NCBI GenBank assembly: GCA_021793235.1
Contig: JAJYTD010000003.1
Coordinates: 1-64,000, forward strand
Direction: 5' to 3'
Length of the DNA stretch: 64,000 nt
Origin: Actinomycetes bacterium
Lineage (GTDB): Bacteria; Actinomycetota; Actinomycetes; Streptosporangiales; Streptosporangiaceae
The notes under the pieces are model-generated. The model was given only the letters and a program-made list of their open reading frames with translations. It was not told the origin of the DNA and made no database searches. A program made the position numbers and the translations under genes. Position 1 is the stretch's first letter, and every line of letters starts with the position of its first letter. Positions 36,507-47,444 of this stretch are shown here, piece by piece.

Positions 36507-38986
36507 CCGTCACGACCAACGCGGCTTCGGGCGGCACACCCGCAGTGCCGCCGGAGGACCTCGTCACCGTCACCATCGACGGGTTCCAGATCCAGGTGCC
36601 GAAGGGCACTCTGGTCATTCGAGCAGCGGAGCTGCTGGGTATCCAGATCCCCCGCTTCTGCGACCATCCCCTGCTCGACCCGGTCGGCGCCTGCCGCCAG
36701 TGCCTGGTGGAGATCCCCGACGCCGGCAACGGGCGCGGCATGCCCAAGCCGCAGGCCTCCTGCACCATCACCGTCATGGACGGCATGGTCGTGCAGACCC
36801 AGCTGACCTCTCCGGTGGCGGAGAAGGCGCAGCGGGGGATCATGGAGTTCCTGCTGATCAACCACCCGCTGGACTGCCCGGTCTGCGATAAGGGCGGCGA
36901 GTGCCCGCTGCAGAACCAGGCGATGTCCACCGGCCAGGGGGAGACGCGGTTCACCGAGACCAAGCGGACCTTCCCCAAGCCGGTCCCGCTTTCCACGCAG
37001 GTGCTGCTGGACCGCGAGCGCTGCATCCAGTGCGCCCGCTGCACCCGCTTCTCCGCGCAGATCGCCGGGGACCCCTTCATCGAGCTGATGGAGCGGGGCG
37101 CAAAGGAACAGGTCGGGATTGCTGAAGGGGAACCCTTCCAGTCCTACTTCTCCGGCAACACAGTGCAGATCTGCCCCGTGGGAGCGCTCACCGGTGCCGC
37201 CTACCGGTTCCGCTCCCGCCCCTTCGACCTGGTGAGCACGCCGAGCGTGTGCGAACACTGCGCCTCCGGGTGTGCGCAGCGCACCGACCACCGGCGCGGC
37301 AAGGTCACTCGGCGGCTGGCCGGGGACGACCCGCAGGTCAATGAAGAGTGGAACTGCGACAAGGGCCGGTGGGCGTTCACCTACGCCACCCAGCCCGACC
37401 GGCTCAAGCGCCCCCTCGTCCGCGACGACGAAAGCCGCGCCCTGGAAACGGCCTCCTGGCCGGAGGCCCTGTCCATCGCGGCGCGCGGCCTGGAGAAGGC
37501 TCGCAGAAACGGCCGGGTGGGCGTCCTCACCGGTGGCCGGCTCACTGTGGAGGACGCCTACGCCTACGCCAAGTTCGCCCGTGTGGCGCTGCGCACCAAC
37601 AACATCGACATGCGGGCACGCACCCACTCCGAGGAGGAGGCCGACTTCCTGGCCGCGCGGGTGGCCGGTACCGGGATCAAGGTCGCCTACGAGGACTTGG
37701 AGGCGGCGCCGGCGGTGCTGCTCGCCGGTTTCGATCCCGAAGACGAGTCGCCCGCCGTCTTCCTGCGGTTGCGCAAGGCCGCCCGGAAGAACGGGACACA
37801 GGTCTTCTCGGTCGCCTCATACGCCAGTCGCGGTCTGGCGAAGATGAACGGCACGCTCGTCCCCGCCGCCCCTGGCGAGGAGACCCGGGTGCTGGACGGC
37901 TTCTCCGACATCGTCCCCGAGGCGATGGAGGCGCTGCGGTGCGACGGTGCCATCATCCTCGCGGGTGAGCGGCTCGCGGAGACCCCGGGGGCGCTTTCGT
38001 CGATCACCCGGCTGGCCGACCGGACCGGTGCGGCGCTCGCCTGGATCCCGCGCAGGGCGGGGGAGCGCGGGGCCGTCGAAGCGGGCGCGCTGCCCAATCT
38101 GCTTCCCGGTGGACGTCCGGTCGCAGACGCCACGGCCCGTGCCGAGGTGGCCCGCGCCTGGGGTGTGGGGGCGCTGCCCGAACGCGACGGCTACGACACC
38201 GCCGGAATCCTCGCCGCCGCAGCAGCGGGGGACCTGGAAGCCCTGGTCATCGCGGGGGTGGACCTGGACGACTTGCCCGATCCCGACGGCGCCCGCGCGG
38301 CGCTGGCCCGGGTCCCGTTCATCGTCAGCTTGGAACTGCGGGCCAGCAACGTGACCGACCGCTCCGATGTCGTGCTGCCGGTGGCGGCCGTCGCGGAGAA
38401 GGCCGGAACCTTCGTCGACTGGGAAGGCCGGGAGCGGCCTTTCGGCGATGCGCTCAAGACCCCGGGCGCTCTCCCGGACCTGCGTGTGCTCGCCGCGATA
38501 GCCGACGAGATGGACGTTCACCTGGGGCTGCCCGACACCGCCTCCGCGCACAGTGAACTGGCGCGCCTGGGTGTCTGGACGGGCGAACGGGTTCCCGACC
38601 CGATCGCCGCACCGCGGAACCGGGAGGAGGTCGGTGCCGGAACTGCGGTGCTGTCCACCTGGCGCCAACTGCTCGGCCGCGGCCGGATGGAGGATGGCGA
38701 ACCCTACCTCGCCGGTACCGCCAGGCCCGCCATGGCACGGCTGTCGGCGGCCACGGCCGCCGGGATCGGCCTTGCCGACGGCGGACGGCTGCTGGTCACC
38801 GGAAGTAAGGGCTCGGTCAGCGTGCCCGCGGTCATGACCGAGATGCCGGACAACGTGGTGTGGCTGCCCGCCAACGCCCACGACTGCGACGTCCGTCGCG
38901 ACCTCGGCGCGGGTGCGGGGTCGGTCGTCCGGCTCGCGGTCGACACATCCGACACCGCCGGAACGAGTGCTGGGAGCGACGAGTGA
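36503..38986 (+). CDS. nuoG: NADH-quinone oxidoreductase subunit G
   Basis: An 827-residue subunit holding several Fe-S clusters. The [2Fe-2S] and His-coordinated clusters are at [20 protein letters not shown], then [15 protein letters not shown], the ferredoxin-like [10 protein letters not shown], and [10 protein letters not shown] with a later Cys in [10 protein letters not shown] for N7. A long molybdopterin oxidoreductase-like domain follows without a cofactor role in complex I. GTG 36503 overlaps the stop of the 45-codon ORF; GGGAGGGGAG lies just upstream. Codons before 36503 belong to the duplicated nuoF tail in another frame. Confidence 0.95.
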   Translation: MTVTTNAASGGTPAVPPEDLVTVTIDGFQIQVPKGTLVIRAAELLGIQIPRFCDHPLLDPVGACRQCLVEIPDAGNGRGMPKPQASCTITVMDGMVVQTQLTSPVAEKAQRGIMEFLLINHPLDCPVCDKGGECPLQNQAMSTGQGETRFTETKRTFPKPVPLSTQVLLDRERCIQCARCTRFSAQIAGDPFIELMERGAKEQVGIAEGEPFQSYFSGNTVQICPVGALTGAAYRFRSRPFDLVSTPSVCEHCASGCAQRTDHRRGKVTRRLAGDDPQVNEEWNCDKGRWAFTYATQPDRLKRPLVRDDESRALETASWPEALSIAARGLEKARRNGRVGVLTGGRLTVEDAYAYAKFARVALRTNNIDMRARTHSEEEADFLAARVAGTGIKVAYEDLEAAPAVLLAGFDPEDESPAVFLRLRKAARKNGTQVFSVASYASRGLAKMNGTLVPAAPGEETRVLDGFSDIVPEAMEALRCDGAIILAGERLAETPGALSSITRLADRTGAALAWIPRRAGERGAVEAGALPNLLPGGRPVADATARAEVARAWGVGALPERDGYDTAGILAAAAAGDLEALVIAGVDLDDLPDPDGARAALARVPFIVSLELRASNVTDRSDVVLPVAAVAEKAGTFVDWEGRERPFGDALKTPGALPDLRVLAAIADEMDVHLGLPDTASAHSELARLGVWTGERVPDPIAAPRNREEVGAGTAVLSTWRQLLGRGRMEDGEPYLAGTARPAMARLSAATAAGIGLADGGRLLVTGSKGSVSVPAVMTEMPDNVVWLPANAHDCDVRRDLGAGAGSVVRLAVDTSDTAGTSAGSDE

Positions 38987-40341
38987 TGAGCAACGCAGCG
39001 GACCCGGTGAACGCCGGTCTCCTGCTGGCAGACGAACCGGGGCTCAGTGCGTTCGGCACCGACCCCTGGTGGATCACGCTGATCAAGGCGCTCGGGATAT
39101 TCGTCTTCCTGATGGTCTGCGTGCTGATGATGATCATGGCCGACCGCAAGGTCATGGGCCGGATGCAGCAGCGGCACGGCCCCAACCGGCTCGGTCCGTG
39201 GGGCCTGCTGCAGTCGCTGGCCGACGGCGTGAAGCTGTCGCTGAAAGAGGATGTGATCCCGCGGGGGGTGGACCGGTTCGTCTACATCGCCGCGCCGATG
39301 ATCGCCGCCGTCCCCGCCTTCCTCGCCTTCTCGGTGATCCCCGTGGGGCCGGAGGTGAACCTCTTCGGGGTGATGACCCCGCTGCAGCTCACCGATCTGC
39401 CGATCGCGGCGCTGCTGGTACTGGCCACGGCCTCCATCGGCGTCTACGGCATCGTGCTCGGCGGCTGGGCCTCCCAGTCGCCCTACGCCCTGCTCGGCGG
39501 ACTGCGGGCCTCCGCCCAGGTCATCAGCTACGAGATCGCGATGGGCCTGTCGTTCGTCGCGGTGTTCATGTACTCCGGGACGCTCACCACGTCGGGAATC
39601 GTCGATGCGCAGCGGCCGATCTGGTTCGCGATCATCCTGTTCCCGTCCTTCTTGATCTATCTGGTCACGATGATCGGTGAGACCAACCGGCTTCCCTTCG
39701 ACCTCGCCGAAGGCGAAGGCGAGATCGTCGGCGGCTTCATGACCGAATACGGGTCCATGAAGTTCACCATGTTCTTCCTCGCCGAGTACGTGAACATGGT
39801 GACCGTCTCCGCGGTCTCGGTGACCTTCTTCCTCGGGGGCTACCTCGCCCCGCCGCCGATCACCACCTTCTGGGCCGGTGCCAATGAGGGCTGGTGGCCG
39901 GCCCTGTGGTGGCTGCTCAAGTTCATGGGCGTGATGTTCCTGTTCATCTGGGTGCGCGGCTCGGTGCCGCGGATCCGCTACGACCAGCTCATGGCACTCG
40001 GCTGGAAGGTCCTCATCCCAGTGCAACTGGTGTGGATCACCGCTCTGGCGGCCATCCGGATCCTGACCAACGAGGGTGCTCCGGCCGTGGTCATCGGCGG
40101 TGTGGTCGCGGTGTTCGTGGCCGTCGTCATCGCTTCGCTGTACGCCTGGGGGCGCTCGGTCAAGCGTCGGCGCGCCGCCGAAGCCGCGGAACGCGCCGAA
40201 GAGCGGAAGCGGATGCGCGACGACCCGATGTACGGCGGTTTCCCCGTCCCCCCGATGACCGCTCCGCACTACGGCACGAGCGTGCCGGCGGAGGACCTGA
40301 CCCCACCGGCCTCGACCGACAAGGAGGTTACCGGTGCTTGA
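38986..40341 (+). CDS. nuoH: NADH-quinone oxidoreductase subunit H
   Basis: A 451-residue membrane subunit linking the two arms at the quinone site, with eight helices. [20 protein letters not shown] and [20 protein letters not shown] are the signature loops. A 90-residue C-terminal cytoplasmic extension rich in Ala, Glu and Arg ([20 protein letters not shown]) is longer than in E. coli but usual in actinobacteria. ATG 38986 overlaps the nuoG stop by one base; GTG 38983 is an in-frame alternative. Confidence 0.96.
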   Translation: MSNAADPVNAGLLLADEPGLSAFGTDPWWITLIKALGIFVFLMVCVLMMIMADRKVMGRMQQRHGPNRLGPWGLLQSLADGVKLSLKEDVIPRGVDRFVYIAAPMIAAVPAFLAFSVIPVGPEVNLFGVMTPLQLTDLPIAALLVLATASIGVYGIVLGGWASQSPYALLGGLRASAQVISYEIAMGLSFVAVFMYSGTLTTSGIVDAQRPIWFAIILFPSFLIYLVTMIGETNRLPFDLAEGEGEIVGGFMTEYGSMKFTMFFLAEYVNMVTVSAVSVTFFLGGYLAPPPITTFWAGANEGWWPALWWLLKFMGVMFLFIWVRGSVPRIRYDQLMALGWKVLIPVQLVWITALAAIRILTNEGAPAVVIGGVVAVFVAVVIASLYAWGRSVKRRRAAEAAERAEERKRMRDDPMYGGFPVPPMTAPHYGTSVPAEDLTPPASTDKEVTGA

Positions 40342-40918
40342 TTGGCTCAATCCCGTAAAGGGGTTCGGCGTCACCTTCCACACCATGTTCACGAAGGTGC
40401 CGACCGTTGAGTACCCCGAGGTGAAACGCCCCACAGCGCCGCGTTTCCACGGGCGGCACCAGTTGAACCGCTGGGCCGATGGACTGGAGAAGTGCATCGG
40501 GTGCGAGCTGTGCGCCTGGGCCTGTCCCGCCGACGCCATCTACGTGGAAGGTGGCGACAACACCGAAGAGGAGAGGTACTCGCCCGGTGAACGGTACGGC
40601 CGGGTGTACCAGATCAACTATCTGCGGTGCATCCTCTGCGGCCTGTGCATCGAGGCCTGTCCCACCCGGGCGCTCACCATGACCAACGAGTACGAACTCG
40701 CCGACGACGAGCGCGAGAACCTCATCTGGACCAAGGAGCAGCTGCTCGCACCGCTCCGCGAAGGGATGGAGGCACCGCCGCACCCGATGCGGCTCGGCGA
40801 AACGGAGGAGGACTACTACCGCTCCGGCCAGGGTGCGGCCGAGCCCGCCTCCGCCGCGAACGGGCGCACCCCGGACGGTTCCGCGGGCAGCGGCGCAGAG
40901 AGCGAGGCCGCCCGGTGA
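40334..40918 (+). CDS. nuoI: NADH-quinone oxidoreductase subunit I
   Basis: A 194-residue ferredoxin-like subunit with two [4Fe-4S] clusters (N6a and N6b). Ligands: [16 protein letters not shown] near residues 55-65 and [16 protein letters not shown] near 99-109. The C-terminal 30 residues are Ala/Gly-rich and variable. GTG 40334 has AAGGAGG (40321-40327) six bases upstream and overlaps the nuoH stop by eight bases. Confidence 0.97.
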   Translation: MLDWLNPVKGFGVTFHTMFTKVPTVEYPEVKRPTAPRFHGRHQLNRWADGLEKCIGCELCAWACPADAIYVEGGDNTEEERYSPGERYGRVYQINYLRCILCGLCIEACPTRALTMTNEYELADDERENLIWTKEQLLAPLREGMEAPPHPMRLGETEEDYYRSGQGAAEPASAANGRTPDGSAGSGAESEAAR

Positions 40919-41832
40919 CCACGACGGATCTCCTCCCTCTCGCCGGCCAGGCGACCCCACTGGCCGCACCCGTCTCCGGAGCCGAGGGCACGGCATTCTG
41001 GGTCATCGCCGCCGCGGTCGTGATCGGTGCCCTCGGCGTGGTGCTCAGCCGCAAGGCCGTGCACTCAGCGGTCATGATGGCCCTGGTCATGCTGAGCCTG
41101 GCCGTCTTCTACGGCATGAACGAGGCACCGTTCCTCATGGTCGTGCAGATCGTCGTCTACACGGGCGCCGTTCTGATGCTGTTCCTGTTCGTGCTGATGC
41201 TCGTCGGCGTCAGCTCGTCCGACTCCCTCGTCGAGACGATCCGCGGGCAGCGTGTCCTCACCGCGGTCGTCGCCCTGTGCTTCCTCGGGGCGCTGTCCTT
41301 GGGCCTGGGCCGCATCGTGGCGGGAGACCCGGCCGGGCTGGGCGCGGGAGTGGCCGCCGCGGGCGGCAGCATCCCCTGGATCGCCGGCGAGGTCATCTAC
41401 CGCTACATCATCGCCTTCGAGGCCACCGGTGCGCTGCTCATCACCGCGGTGCTGGGTGCACTGGTCATGGCGCACACCACCCGGACCAAGAAGCGGCGCA
41501 CGCAGAAGGAGCTCGCCAAGGAGCGCATCCGCGGCGACCACCCCACACCGCTGCCCGGCCCTGGCACCTACGCGCGGCACAACGCGATCGACATGCCGGC
41601 GCTGCTCCCGGACGGCTCGGTCGCCGAACTGTCGCTCAACCCGGTGCTCACCGCCCGGGACCCCGAGCTGCAGTCCGGGGTGCCCACAGACGTCCGGACC
41701 AACGTGGGAGCCGCGCCGGGCGGCGCAGAACGCTCCCAGGTCGAGGACCGGCCGGTCGATGACGGTCAGGCCGGTATCGACAGCGGCAACGGCGAGACCG
41801 GACAGGAGGCTGAGCGCTCGTGGACCCGATGA
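40915..41832 (+). CDS. nuoJ: NADH-quinone oxidoreductase subunit J
   Basis: A 305-residue membrane subunit with five helices in the first 180 residues: [20 protein letters not shown], then [20 protein letters not shown] with the pi-bulge helix, and [20 protein letters not shown]. The last 120 residues are a hydrophilic cytoplasmic tail, so the protein is much longer than E. coli NuoJ (184). GTG 40915 overlaps the nuoI stop; upstream codons lie inside nuoI. Confidence 0.95.
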   Translation: MTTTDLLPLAGQATPLAAPVSGAEGTAFWVIAAAVVIGALGVVLSRKAVHSAVMMALVMLSLAVFYGMNEAPFLMVVQIVVYTGAVLMLFLFVLMLVGVSSSDSLVETIRGQRVLTAVVALCFLGALSLGLGRIVAGDPAGLGAGVAAAGGSIPWIAGEVIYRYIIAFEATGALLITAVLGALVMAHTTRTKKRRTQKELAKERIRGDHPTPLPGPGTYARHNAIDMPALLPDGSVAELSLNPVLTARDPELQSGVPTDVRTNVGAAPGGAERSQVEDRPVDDGQAGIDSGNGETGQEAERSWTR

Positions 41833-42119
41833 ACTACATCCTGCTGGCGTCGGTCCTGTTCACCATCGGCGCTATCGGGGTGCTGGTGCGGCGCAACGCG
41901 ATCATCGTCTTCATGTGCGTCGAGCTCATGCTCAACGCCTGCAACCTGGCGTTCGTCGCCTTCGCCCGGATGCACGGCGACATCGAGGGGCAGGTCATCG
42001 CGTTCTTCGTGATGGTCGTAGCCGCCGCGGAAGTCGTCGTGGGCCTGGCGATCATCATGCAGATCTTCCGGACCCGCAGGTCGGCGTCGATCGATGACGC
42101 CAACCTGCTCAAGCACTAG
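41820..42119 (+). CDS. nuoK: NADH-quinone oxidoreductase subunit K
   Basis: A 99-residue three-helix subunit related to MrpC. The two conserved membrane Glu are in [20 protein letters not shown] and [23 protein letters not shown] 41820 (VDPMNYILL) is preferred because AGGAGG at 41804-41809 suits it; ATG 41829, which forms ATGA with the nuoJ stop, is the alternative and would remove three residues. Confidence 0.95.
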   Translation: MDPMNYILLASVLFTIGAIGVLVRRNAIIVFMCVELMLNACNLAFVAFARMHGDIEGQVIAFFVMVVAAAEVVVGLAIIMQIFRTRRSASIDDANLLKH

Positions 42120-42127
42120 AAGGCGAC

Positions 42128-44089
42128 GTGGCTGTGTCTGACGTATACCTCGCCGCCGGGACGCATGTGAACGCTGTCGCCACGGAGGCCGACGGAGCGA
42201 TCCTGGCCAATGCCTGGCTGCTGATCGCGCTTCCGCTCGCGGGTGCCGTGATCCTGCTGCTGGGCGGACGCCGCACCAACGGCTGGGGCCACTGGCTCGC
42301 GACCGCGCTCCCGCTGGCCGGCTTCGCCTGGGCGGCCCTCGCCCTCGTCCAGCTCCTCGGCATGGAGCCGGCCGAGCGGAGCATCTCCGTCCCCGTCTAC
42401 ACCTGGTTCTCCGTCGGCGGCTTCGACGTCGCGGTGGACCTGCTCCTCGACCCGCTGTCGATCAGCTTCGTGCTACTGATCACCGGTGTCGGCTCCCTCA
42501 TCCACATCTACTCCGTCGGCTACATGGAGCACGACGAGAACAGGCGGCGGTTCTTCGCCTACCTGAACCTGTTCGTCGCGGCCATGCTGGTACTGGTCCT
42601 GGCCGACAACTTCGTGCTGCTGTTCCTCGGCTGGGAGGGTGTGGGCCTGGCCTCCTACCTGCTCATCGGCTTCTGGCAGCACAAGCCGTCCGCCGCGGTC
42701 GCCGCCAAGAAGGCATTCCTGGTCAACCGGGTCGGCGACATAGGCCTGCTGATCGCGATCATGCTGATGTTCTCCACATTCGGCACGGTGGCATTCAGCG
42801 GTGTCTTCGGCGCCGTAGAGCAGGGCGGCCAGGGGACCATGACGGCGATCGGGCTGCTGCTGCTCCTCGGCGCGTGCGGCAAGTCCGCGCAGCTGCCGCT
42901 GCAGTCCTGGCTGCTCGACGCCATGGAGGGCCCGACCCCGGTCTCCGCCCTCATCCACGCGGCCACCATGGTCACCGCGGGCGTCTACCTGATCGTCCGG
43001 TCCGGCCCGATCTTCGAGGCCGCGCCCGCGGCGCAGCTCACCGTCGCCATCGTCGGCGCGGTCACGCTGCTCGCCGGCGCCGTCATCGGGTGCGCCAAGG
43101 ACGACATCAAGAAGGCGCTGGCCGGGTCCACGATGAGCCAGATCGGCTACATGACGCTGGCCGCCGGACTCGGCCCCGTCGGCTACGCCGCGGCCATCGC
43201 CCATCTCATCACGCACGGCTTCTTCAAGGCCGGGCTGTTCCTGGGGGCCGGATCGGTCATGCACGGCATGAACGACGAGGTCGACATGCGCAAGTACGGT
43301 GCGCTGCGCACGGCCATGCCGATCACCTTCGCCACGTTCGGCCTCGGCTACCTCGCCATCATCGGGTTCCCCTTCCTCTCCGGCTGGTGGACCAAGGAGG
43401 GCATCATCGAGGCCGCGTTCGCGACGGAGGGCCTCACCGGGCAGCTCCTCGGCAGCGCGGCTCTGCTGGGCGCCGGGCTGACGGCGTTCTACATGACCCG
43501 GATGATGGTCATGACCTTCTTCGGCGAGAAGCGCTGGGACGATGGTGTGCGCCCGCACGAGTCCCCGACGTCCATGACCGCGCCGATGATCGTCCTGGCT
43601 GTCGGCTCGGTCTTCCTCGGCGGGATCCTGGTGTTCGGCTACCGGTTCGCGGCATTCCTGGAGCCGGCCATCGGCGCGCCGGAGGAGCCCCACGCGTTCA
43701 GCCTGGCGGCCATGCTCACCAGCGGACCGAGTCTGGCGGCGCTGGGGCTGATGGTCGTCGGCGCGGCCGCCGCATGGTTCATGTACGGCCGTGCCCCCGT
43801 GCCGCGGGAGGCTCCCGCGGGCAATGTCATCACCGTCGCCGCCCGCAACGAGCTCTACGGCAACGCCATCAACGAGGGGCTGCTGATGCGCCCCGGCCAG
43901 GTGCTCACCAAGGCACTCGTCGTTATCGACACCAAGGTCGTCGACGGCCTGGTCAACGGGGTTGCCGCGAGTGTGCGCAACAGCTCGGAAGGGCTGCGCA
44001 CGGCGCAGACCGGATTCGCCCGGACCTACGCACTGACCATGCTGTTCGGTGCGGCCATCGTCGTCGCAACGCTGGCTGTGAGGATCTAG
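42128..44089 (+). CDS. nuoL: NADH-quinone oxidoreductase subunit L
   Basis: A 653-residue antiporter-like proton-pumping subunit. [19 protein letters not shown] contains the conserved Glu of helix 5; [20 protein letters not shown] and [17 protein letters not shown] hold the key Lys/His region; the C-terminal part includes the long lateral helix typical of NuoL ([20 protein letters not shown]). GTG 42128 starts eight bases after nuoK. The nuoM ATG follows the stop with no gap. Confidence 0.96.
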   Translation: MAVSDVYLAAGTHVNAVATEADGAILANAWLLIALPLAGAVILLLGGRRTNGWGHWLATALPLAGFAWAALALVQLLGMEPAERSISVPVYTWFSVGGFDVAVDLLLDPLSISFVLLITGVGSLIHIYSVGYMEHDENRRRFFAYLNLFVAAMLVLVLADNFVLLFLGWEGVGLASYLLIGFWQHKPSAAVAAKKAFLVNRVGDIGLLIAIMLMFSTFGTVAFSGVFGAVEQGGQGTMTAIGLLLLLGACGKSAQLPLQSWLLDAMEGPTPVSALIHAATMVTAGVYLIVRSGPIFEAAPAAQLTVAIVGAVTLLAGAVIGCAKDDIKKALAGSTMSQIGYMTLAAGLGPVGYAAAIAHLITHGFFKAGLFLGAGSVMHGMNDEVDMRKYGALRTAMPITFATFGLGYLAIIGFPFLSGWWTKEGIIEAAFATEGLTGQLLGSAALLGAGLTAFYMTRMMVMTFFGEKRWDDGVRPHESPTSMTAPMIVLAVGSVFLGGILVFGYRFAAFLEPAIGAPEEPHAFSLAAMLTSGPSLAALGLMVVGAAAAWFMYGRAPVPREAPAGNVITVAARNELYGNAINEGLLMRPGQVLTKALVVIDTKVVDGLVNGVAASVRNSSEGLRTAQTGFARTYALTMLFGAAIVVATLAVRI

Positions 44090-45649
44090 ATGACCGACAT
44101 CCCCTGGCTCACACTCGCCATTGCCCTGCCCGCCCTCGGCGGGCTGGGGGTGGCGCTGCTCCCGCGCGAGCGGGCCGAGACCGCCAAACGGGTGACGCTC
44201 GGCGTCACCCTGGTGACGCTGGCGCTGGTCGCCGCGATGGCATCGATGTTCACGACATCGGGCACCGAACGCCTCCAGTTCACCGAGGTCTATCCGTGGA
44301 TCCCGCGGTTCGGCGTCAGCTACGCGGTAGGTGTCGACGGCATCGCGCTGGTGCTGATCCTGATGTCGGCGGTGCTCGTTCCGCTCGTCGTCCTGGCCGC
44401 GTGGAAGGAGAACGACGACGCGGACGATCAGGGCAAGGGCTACTTCGCGCTGATCCTCATCCTTGAAGCGATGATGATCGGCGTCTTCGCCGCCACCGAC
44501 ATCTTCCTGTTCTACGTGTTCTTCGAGGCCATGCTGATCCCGGTCTATTTCATGATCGGGCGCTACGGCCGCGGCCCGGACCGGCGCCGCGCGGCGATCA
44601 AGTTCCTGCTCTACAGCCTGCTGGGCGGGCTGCTGATGCTCGTCGCGGTGATCGGCGTCTACGTCTACGGCGGCACGTTCCTGTGGAGCGACCTGGTCGG
44701 TGCCGAAGGCGCACTGGCCGGCCTGGACACCCAACCGGCGCGCTGGCTGTTCCTCGGCTTCTTCATCGCCTTCGCGATCAAGGCGCCCATGTGGCCCGTG
44801 CACACCTGGCTGCCCACGGCGGCCGGGTCCTCGCGGCCGGGTACGGCGGTGCTGCTGGTCGGCGTGCTGGACAAGGTCGGCACCTATGGGATGCTCCGCT
44901 ACTGCCTGGAGATGTTCCCCGAGGCGGCGAAGTGGTTCGTCTGGCCGGTCGTGGTGCTCAGCCTGGTCAGCATCATCTACGGCGCGATCCTGGCCATCGG
45001 GCAGAGCGACATGCTGCGGCTCATCGCCTACACTTCGGTCTCCCACTTCGGGTTCATCACGCTGGGCATCTTCGCGATGACCTCACAGGGGCAGTCTGGT
45101 GCTGCGCTGTACATGGTCAACCACGGGTTCGCCACCGGCGCGCTGTTCTTGATCGTGGGCTTCCTCATCACCCGCCAGGGCTCGTCGGCGATCGCCGACT
45201 ACCAGGGGGTGCAGAAAGCCGCGCCGGTACTGGCCGGATCTTTCCTGGTCGTCGGGCTCGCCTCGTTGGCGCTGCCGGGCCTGTCCCCGTTCGTGAGCGA
45301 ATTCCTCGTGTTCATCGGAACGTTCTCGTTCCACCCGGTCCCGGCCATCATCGCCACCGTCGGTGTGGTGCTGGCCGCGCTCTACATTCTCTGGATGTAC
45401 CAGCGCACCATGACCGGCCCGCTCCCTGAGCGGCTTGCCCAACTGGGCGACCTGTCCCGGCGCGAGGTGTGGGCGGTGGCTCCTCTTCTCGCGCTGATCG
45501 TGCTCTTCGGCGTCTACCCGCAGCCGTTGCTGGACGTCATCAACCCGGCGGTGCAGGAGACCATGCAGCAAATCGACGTCACCGACCCCGCACCGGTGAT
45601 CGGTGATGCCGATCTCACCGCCGACGGGCAGGAAGGAGAATCCGAGTGA
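44090..45649 (+). CDS. nuoM: NADH-quinone oxidoreductase subunit M
   Basis: A 519-residue antiporter-like subunit. FYVFFEAMLIPVYFMIGRYG has the conserved Glu; FAIKAPMWPVHTWLPTA and GTYGMLRYCLEMFPEA are typical; LALPGLSPFVSEFLVFIGTF lies in helix 12. One of the four pumping channels. The ATG is directly adjacent to the nuoL stop, and the stop overlaps nuoN by four bases. Confidence 0.96.
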   Translation: MTDIPWLTLAIALPALGGLGVALLPRERAETAKRVTLGVTLVTLALVAAMASMFTTSGTERLQFTEVYPWIPRFGVSYAVGVDGIALVLILMSAVLVPLVVLAAWKENDDADDQGKGYFALILILEAMMIGVFAATDIFLFYVFFEAMLIPVYFMIGRYGRGPDRRRAAIKFLLYSLLGGLLMLVAVIGVYVYGGTFLWSDLVGAEGALAGLDTQPARWLFLGFFIAFAIKAPMWPVHTWLPTAAGSSRPGTAVLLVGVLDKVGTYGMLRYCLEMFPEAAKWFVWPVVVLSLVSIIYGAILAIGQSDMLRLIAYTSVSHFGFITLGIFAMTSQGQSGAALYMVNHGFATGALFLIVGFLITRQGSSAIADYQGVQKAAPVLAGSFLVVGLASLALPGLSPFVSEFLVFIGTFSFHPVPAIIATVGVVLAALYILWMYQRTMTGPLPERLAQLGDLSRREVWAVAPLLALIVLFGVYPQPLLDVINPAVQETMQQIDVTDPAPVIGDADLTADGQEGESE

Positions 45650-47307
45650 TCACCGAGACCTCCTCGGTGCCCGCCGCGGTCCTTTCCGCGCCGACCATCA
45701 CCGAGCAAGCGCCGCACATCGACTACTGGCTGCTCTCCCCGCTGCTGGTGGTCTTCGGCGCGGCCGTACTGGGAGTGCTGTTCGAGGCGCTCGTTCCGCA
45801 GGCGCGGCGCCGGGCGCTCCAGCTCGGGCTGGCGCTGGCCGCCACAGCGGCCGCGTTCGTGCTCACCGTGCTCCAGGGCGGCTCGATCCCGGCCGGCGAG
45901 GCCGGGACGACGCTGGCGCTGGGCAGTGTGGCTGTTGACCGGGTGGCCCTGTTCCTGCAAGGCACCATCCTGGTGCTGGCGTTCATCAGCCTGTTGCTCA
46001 TCGCGGAGAACCGGCGCGGGGAGAGCGCCTTCGCCGCGCAGGCGGCAACGGTGCCCGGAAGCGAGGAAGAGCGCAGCCACATCCTCGCCGGGTCCCAGCA
46101 CACCGAGGTCTACCCGCTGGTGCTGTTCGCCGTGCTGGGCATGCAGCTGTTCACGGCGGCCAACGACTTTTTGACGATGTTCATCGCGCTGGAGGTCATG
46201 AGCCTCCCGCTGTACCTGCTGTGCGGACTGGCCCGTCGGCGGCGGCTGTTCTCCCAAGAGGCGGCCGTGAAGTACTTCCTGCTCGGCGCGTTTTCATCGG
46301 CGTTCTTCCTCTTCGGGATCGCGCTGGTCTACGGTTACGCGGGCTCGGTGAACTTCGCCCGGGTCAGTGAGGCGATCGACGCCGGGGGCGCCTCGCTGTT
46401 CGAGGACGGGAGCGGCGAGCCGCTGCTGCTGATCGGTATCGCGCTGATCGGTGTGGGGCTACTGTTCAAGGTCGGCGCGGTCCCGTTCCACAACTGGAAG
46501 CCCGACGTCTACCAGGGCGCGCCGACCCCCATCACCGCGCTGATGGCCTCCTGCACCCTGGTGGCGGCCTTCGGGGCGCTGCTGCGGGTCTTCTACACGG
46601 CCTTCGGCGCTTCAGTGGATCAGTGGCGGCCGATGCTGTGGACCGTGGCGATCCTCACCATGGTGCTCGCCGCAGTGGTCGCCGTGACGCAGCGCGACAT
46701 CAAGCGGCTGCTGGCCTACTCGTCGGTGGTGCACGCCGGGTTCATGCTGACCGCCGTTGTCGCGGCCAGCCCCGAGGGTCTGGCCGGCGCGATGTTCTAC
46801 CTGGCCGCCTACGGCTTCACCACAATCGGTGCCTTCGCCATCGTCACGCTGGTGCGCACACACGAGAACGGGCCGGAGGCAGGAGAACTCGCGCAATGGG
46901 CGGGACTGGGGCGCACGTCGCCGCTGCTGGCCGGATCGCTCGCGCTGTTCCTGCTCGCTTTTGCCGGAATCCCGCTTACCAGCGGGTTCATCGGGAAGTT
47001 CGCGGTCTTCGAGGCCGCCATGGCCGCGGGCGCGACTCCGCTGGTCGTGGTGGGTGTGCTGAGCAGCGCCGTCACCGCGTTCTTCTACGTCCGGATCATC
47101 GTGCTGATGTTCTTCTCGGAGCCGGCGGAGACAGGACCCACGGTGATCAGGGCCGGCGGCCTCACCGGATCGGCCATCGCCGTGGGTGTGGCGGCCACTT
47201 TCCTGCTCGGCGTGTTCCCCTCTCCGGTTCTGGACAACCTGGTTCCGCAGCCGAGCGAGGAAGCCGCTGAGCCGGCGGTGGCAACGGCTGACGGGTTCAC
47301 CCGGTAG
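45646..47307 (+). CDS. nuoN: NADH-quinone oxidoreductase subunit N
   Basis: A 553-residue antiporter-like subunit, last of the operon. FIALEVMSLPLYLLCGLARR carries the conserved Glu, FKVGAVPFHNWKPDVYQGAP the Lys and His, and IKRLLAYSSVVHAGFMLTA follows. GTG 45646 overlaps the nuoM stop. No strong T-rich terminator follows; the polyprenyl synthase gene begins 137 nt later in the same direction. Confidence 0.96.
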   Translation: MITETSSVPAAVLSAPTITEQAPHIDYWLLSPLLVVFGAAVLGVLFEALVPQARRRALQLGLALAATAAAFVLTVLQGGSIPAGEAGTTLALGSVAVDRVALFLQGTILVLAFISLLLIAENRRGESAFAAQAATVPGSEEERSHILAGSQHTEVYPLVLFAVLGMQLFTAANDFLTMFIALEVMSLPLYLLCGLARRRRLFSQEAAVKYFLLGAFSSAFFLFGIALVYGYAGSVNFARVSEAIDAGGASLFEDGSGEPLLLIGIALIGVGLLFKVGAVPFHNWKPDVYQGAPTPITALMASCTLVAAFGALLRVFYTAFGASVDQWRPMLWTVAILTMVLAAVVAVTQRDIKRLLAYSSVVHAGFMLTAVVAASPEGLAGAMFYLAAYGFTTIGAFAIVTLVRTHENGPEAGELAQWAGLGRTSPLLAGSLALFLLAFAGIPLTSGFIGKFAVFEAAMAAGATPLVVVGVLSSAVTAFFYVRIIVLMFFSEPAETGPTVIRAGGLTGSAIAVGVAATFLLGVFPSPVLDNLVPQPSEEAAEPAVATADGFTR

Positions 47308-47386
47308 CGAGGCGATTCCGGGCGCGGCTTTGGCTGTGGATCCCGGGTCGGATAACTTGGCTAGTCGGTTTATGTTCATCCCGAGA

Positions 47387-47421
47387 GCGCGCGATACGTC
47401 CATTCCGGAGGTATCGCGCGC
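47387..47421 (+). promoter_or_regulatory. Leader hairpin before the polyprenyl diphosphate synthase gene
   Basis: GCGCGCGATAC (47387-47397) pairs perfectly with GTATCGCGCGC (47411-47421) across a 13-base loop. It stands 23 nt before the start codon and just after a possible -10 element (TATGTT, 47371-47376). It could end nuo transcription or act in the leader of the next gene. Confidence 0.5.
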
Positions 47422-47444
47422 CCGTTGACGTGTGGAGCTTTCAG

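Noticed and set aside
38704-40539. 611-codon antisense frame across nuoG-nuoI
   Set aside because: Same mirror-frame effect; no recognisable domain and no start signal.
42473-45046. 857-codon open frame antisense to nuoL-nuoM
   Set aside because: Mirror frame of two well-supported membrane subunits; long antisense frames are common at this GC content.
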